Assembly: GCF_045863935.1 (NCBI RefSeq)
Contig: NZ_BTVP01000004.1
Coordinates: 62,001-126,000, forward strand
Direction of reading: 5' to 3'
Origin: Parvibaculum sp045863935
Lineage (GTDB): Bacteria; Pseudomonadota; Alphaproteobacteria; Parvibaculales; Parvibaculaceae
Length of the DNA stretch: 64,000 bases
The first letter of the stretch is position 1; each line of letters opens with the position of its first letter. This document shows positions 63,670 to 64,000 of this stretch, one piece after another. The notes below the pieces were generated by a model. That model saw nothing but the letters and a program-made list of their open reading frames with translations. It made no database searches and had not been told where the DNA came from. Made by a program: the position numbers and the translations under genes.

Positions 63670-64000
63670 ATGCCGACGACAATGTGTGAACTGGCGACCA
63701 AGCTGCCGCTCTTGATCGGCCAGCTTCTCGATCGCGAAAGCCATCTTGAGCGCGGGCGTTTCCGGGAGGAGACGATGACCGATATTTTCACGGGCGCGCT
63801 GGCTGCGTTTGCCGGCCCCAATCTCGTGATTCAATATCCGATCGAAGTCGATACTGGCGGCGATCTTGATCTGCGCTTCTGGCACGCGGAGAGCCGCCGC
63901 AACCTCTGCGTCAGGATTCAGGCCAAGCGCCTGAACGCCGCGGACAAGGGCTCGAAAGCGGTCAAGATCAAACATCGCGCTTACAATGAGCTGCTTCACT
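63670..64000 (+). CDS. DUF6615-like protein, nuclease-fold candidate (cut by window edge)
   Basis: At least 110 codons from ATG 63670 (MPTTMCELATKLPLLIGQLLDRES), still open at the edge. RFREETMTDIFTGALAAFAGPNLVIQYPIEV, then GGDLDLRFW and VRIQAKRLNA. The family assignment is from memory of DUF6615 proteins. The D...QxK layout resembles the PD-(D/E)XK nuclease core, suggesting a defence or antirestriction role. The minus-strand frame over the same bases lacks such features. Confidence 0.65.
   Translation, partial: MPTTMCELATKLPLLIGQLLDRESHLERGRFREETMTDIFTGALAAFAGPNLVIQYPIEVDTGGDLDLRFWHAESRRNLCVRIQAKRLNAADKGSKAVKIKHRAYNELLH

Noticed and set aside
63466..63999. 177-codon minus-strand frame at the right edge
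   Set aside because: Antisense to the DUF6615-like frame, which has an ATG, family-like motifs and continues past the edge.

Overview
The window reads as high-GC alphaproteobacterial chromosome, possibly Parvibaculum-like or a related Hyphomicrobiales lineage. That placement is inferred from gene content and order, not from a search. Three blocks are visible.

Block 1, about 1-20.5 kb, is chromosomal. It holds a Baeyer-Villiger-type flavin monooxygenase, tRNA-Gln, a decayed mobile-element zone (truncated integrase, broken IS3-type transposase, a murJ scrap), a hybrid histidine kinase tail-to-tail with a LuxR-type response regulator, a giant repeat-rich autotransporter, and the housekeeping run ppx - rlmE - guaB - rsmB - TPR protein - guaA.

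Block 2 begins at the 3' end of guaA and continues past the right edge. It is an integrative and conjugative element (ICE) of the alphaproteobacterial trb type. Left to right it has an integrase, an AlpA-like regulator, the complete mating-pore operon trbBCDEJ-(K-alt)-LFGI plus DUF2274 on the minus strand, a CopG-type protein, the coupling protein traG and a LysR regulator. After the cargo come relaxase, lytic transglycosylase, DUF736, traF peptidase, DUF2840, repA and an excisionase-like HTH gene. Next are two DUF2285 proteins arranged like the QseM/FseA excision-control pair of ICEMlSymR7A, including a likely +1 translational frameshift. The right end has ssb, a membrane protein and the start of a DUF6615-like nuclease-fold protein. 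Four similar TCGGCGGC-containing boxes, all in the same orientation, precede the four main minus-strand transfer operons.

Block 3 is the ICE cargo, 36.0-53.2 kb, next to an embedded tRNA-Cys. It looks like one regulon built around pyridoxal phosphate (PLP). A MocR/PdxR-type regulator lies among a benE - pyridoxal kinase - 5-aminolevulinate synthase - class III aminotransferase operon, a TauE-type exporter, a glyA - yggS - DegT aminotransferase - MFS operon, and an eight-gene GNAT/EamA/PEP-mutase-like/GNAT/DUF1272/GNAT/amidotransferase/AhpD-like operon. Four 43-bp sites with the same architecture (TGGYCTG, 10 bp, CCAYTT, 13 bp, CAGACCA) sit upstream of the four transcription units. They are read directly from the sequence and are the strongest new signal here. 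My working inference is a transferable MocR-controlled module for PLP supply, replacement PLP enzymes, acylation and export, perhaps protecting against a PLP-enzyme-directed inhibitor. Its real substrate is unknown.
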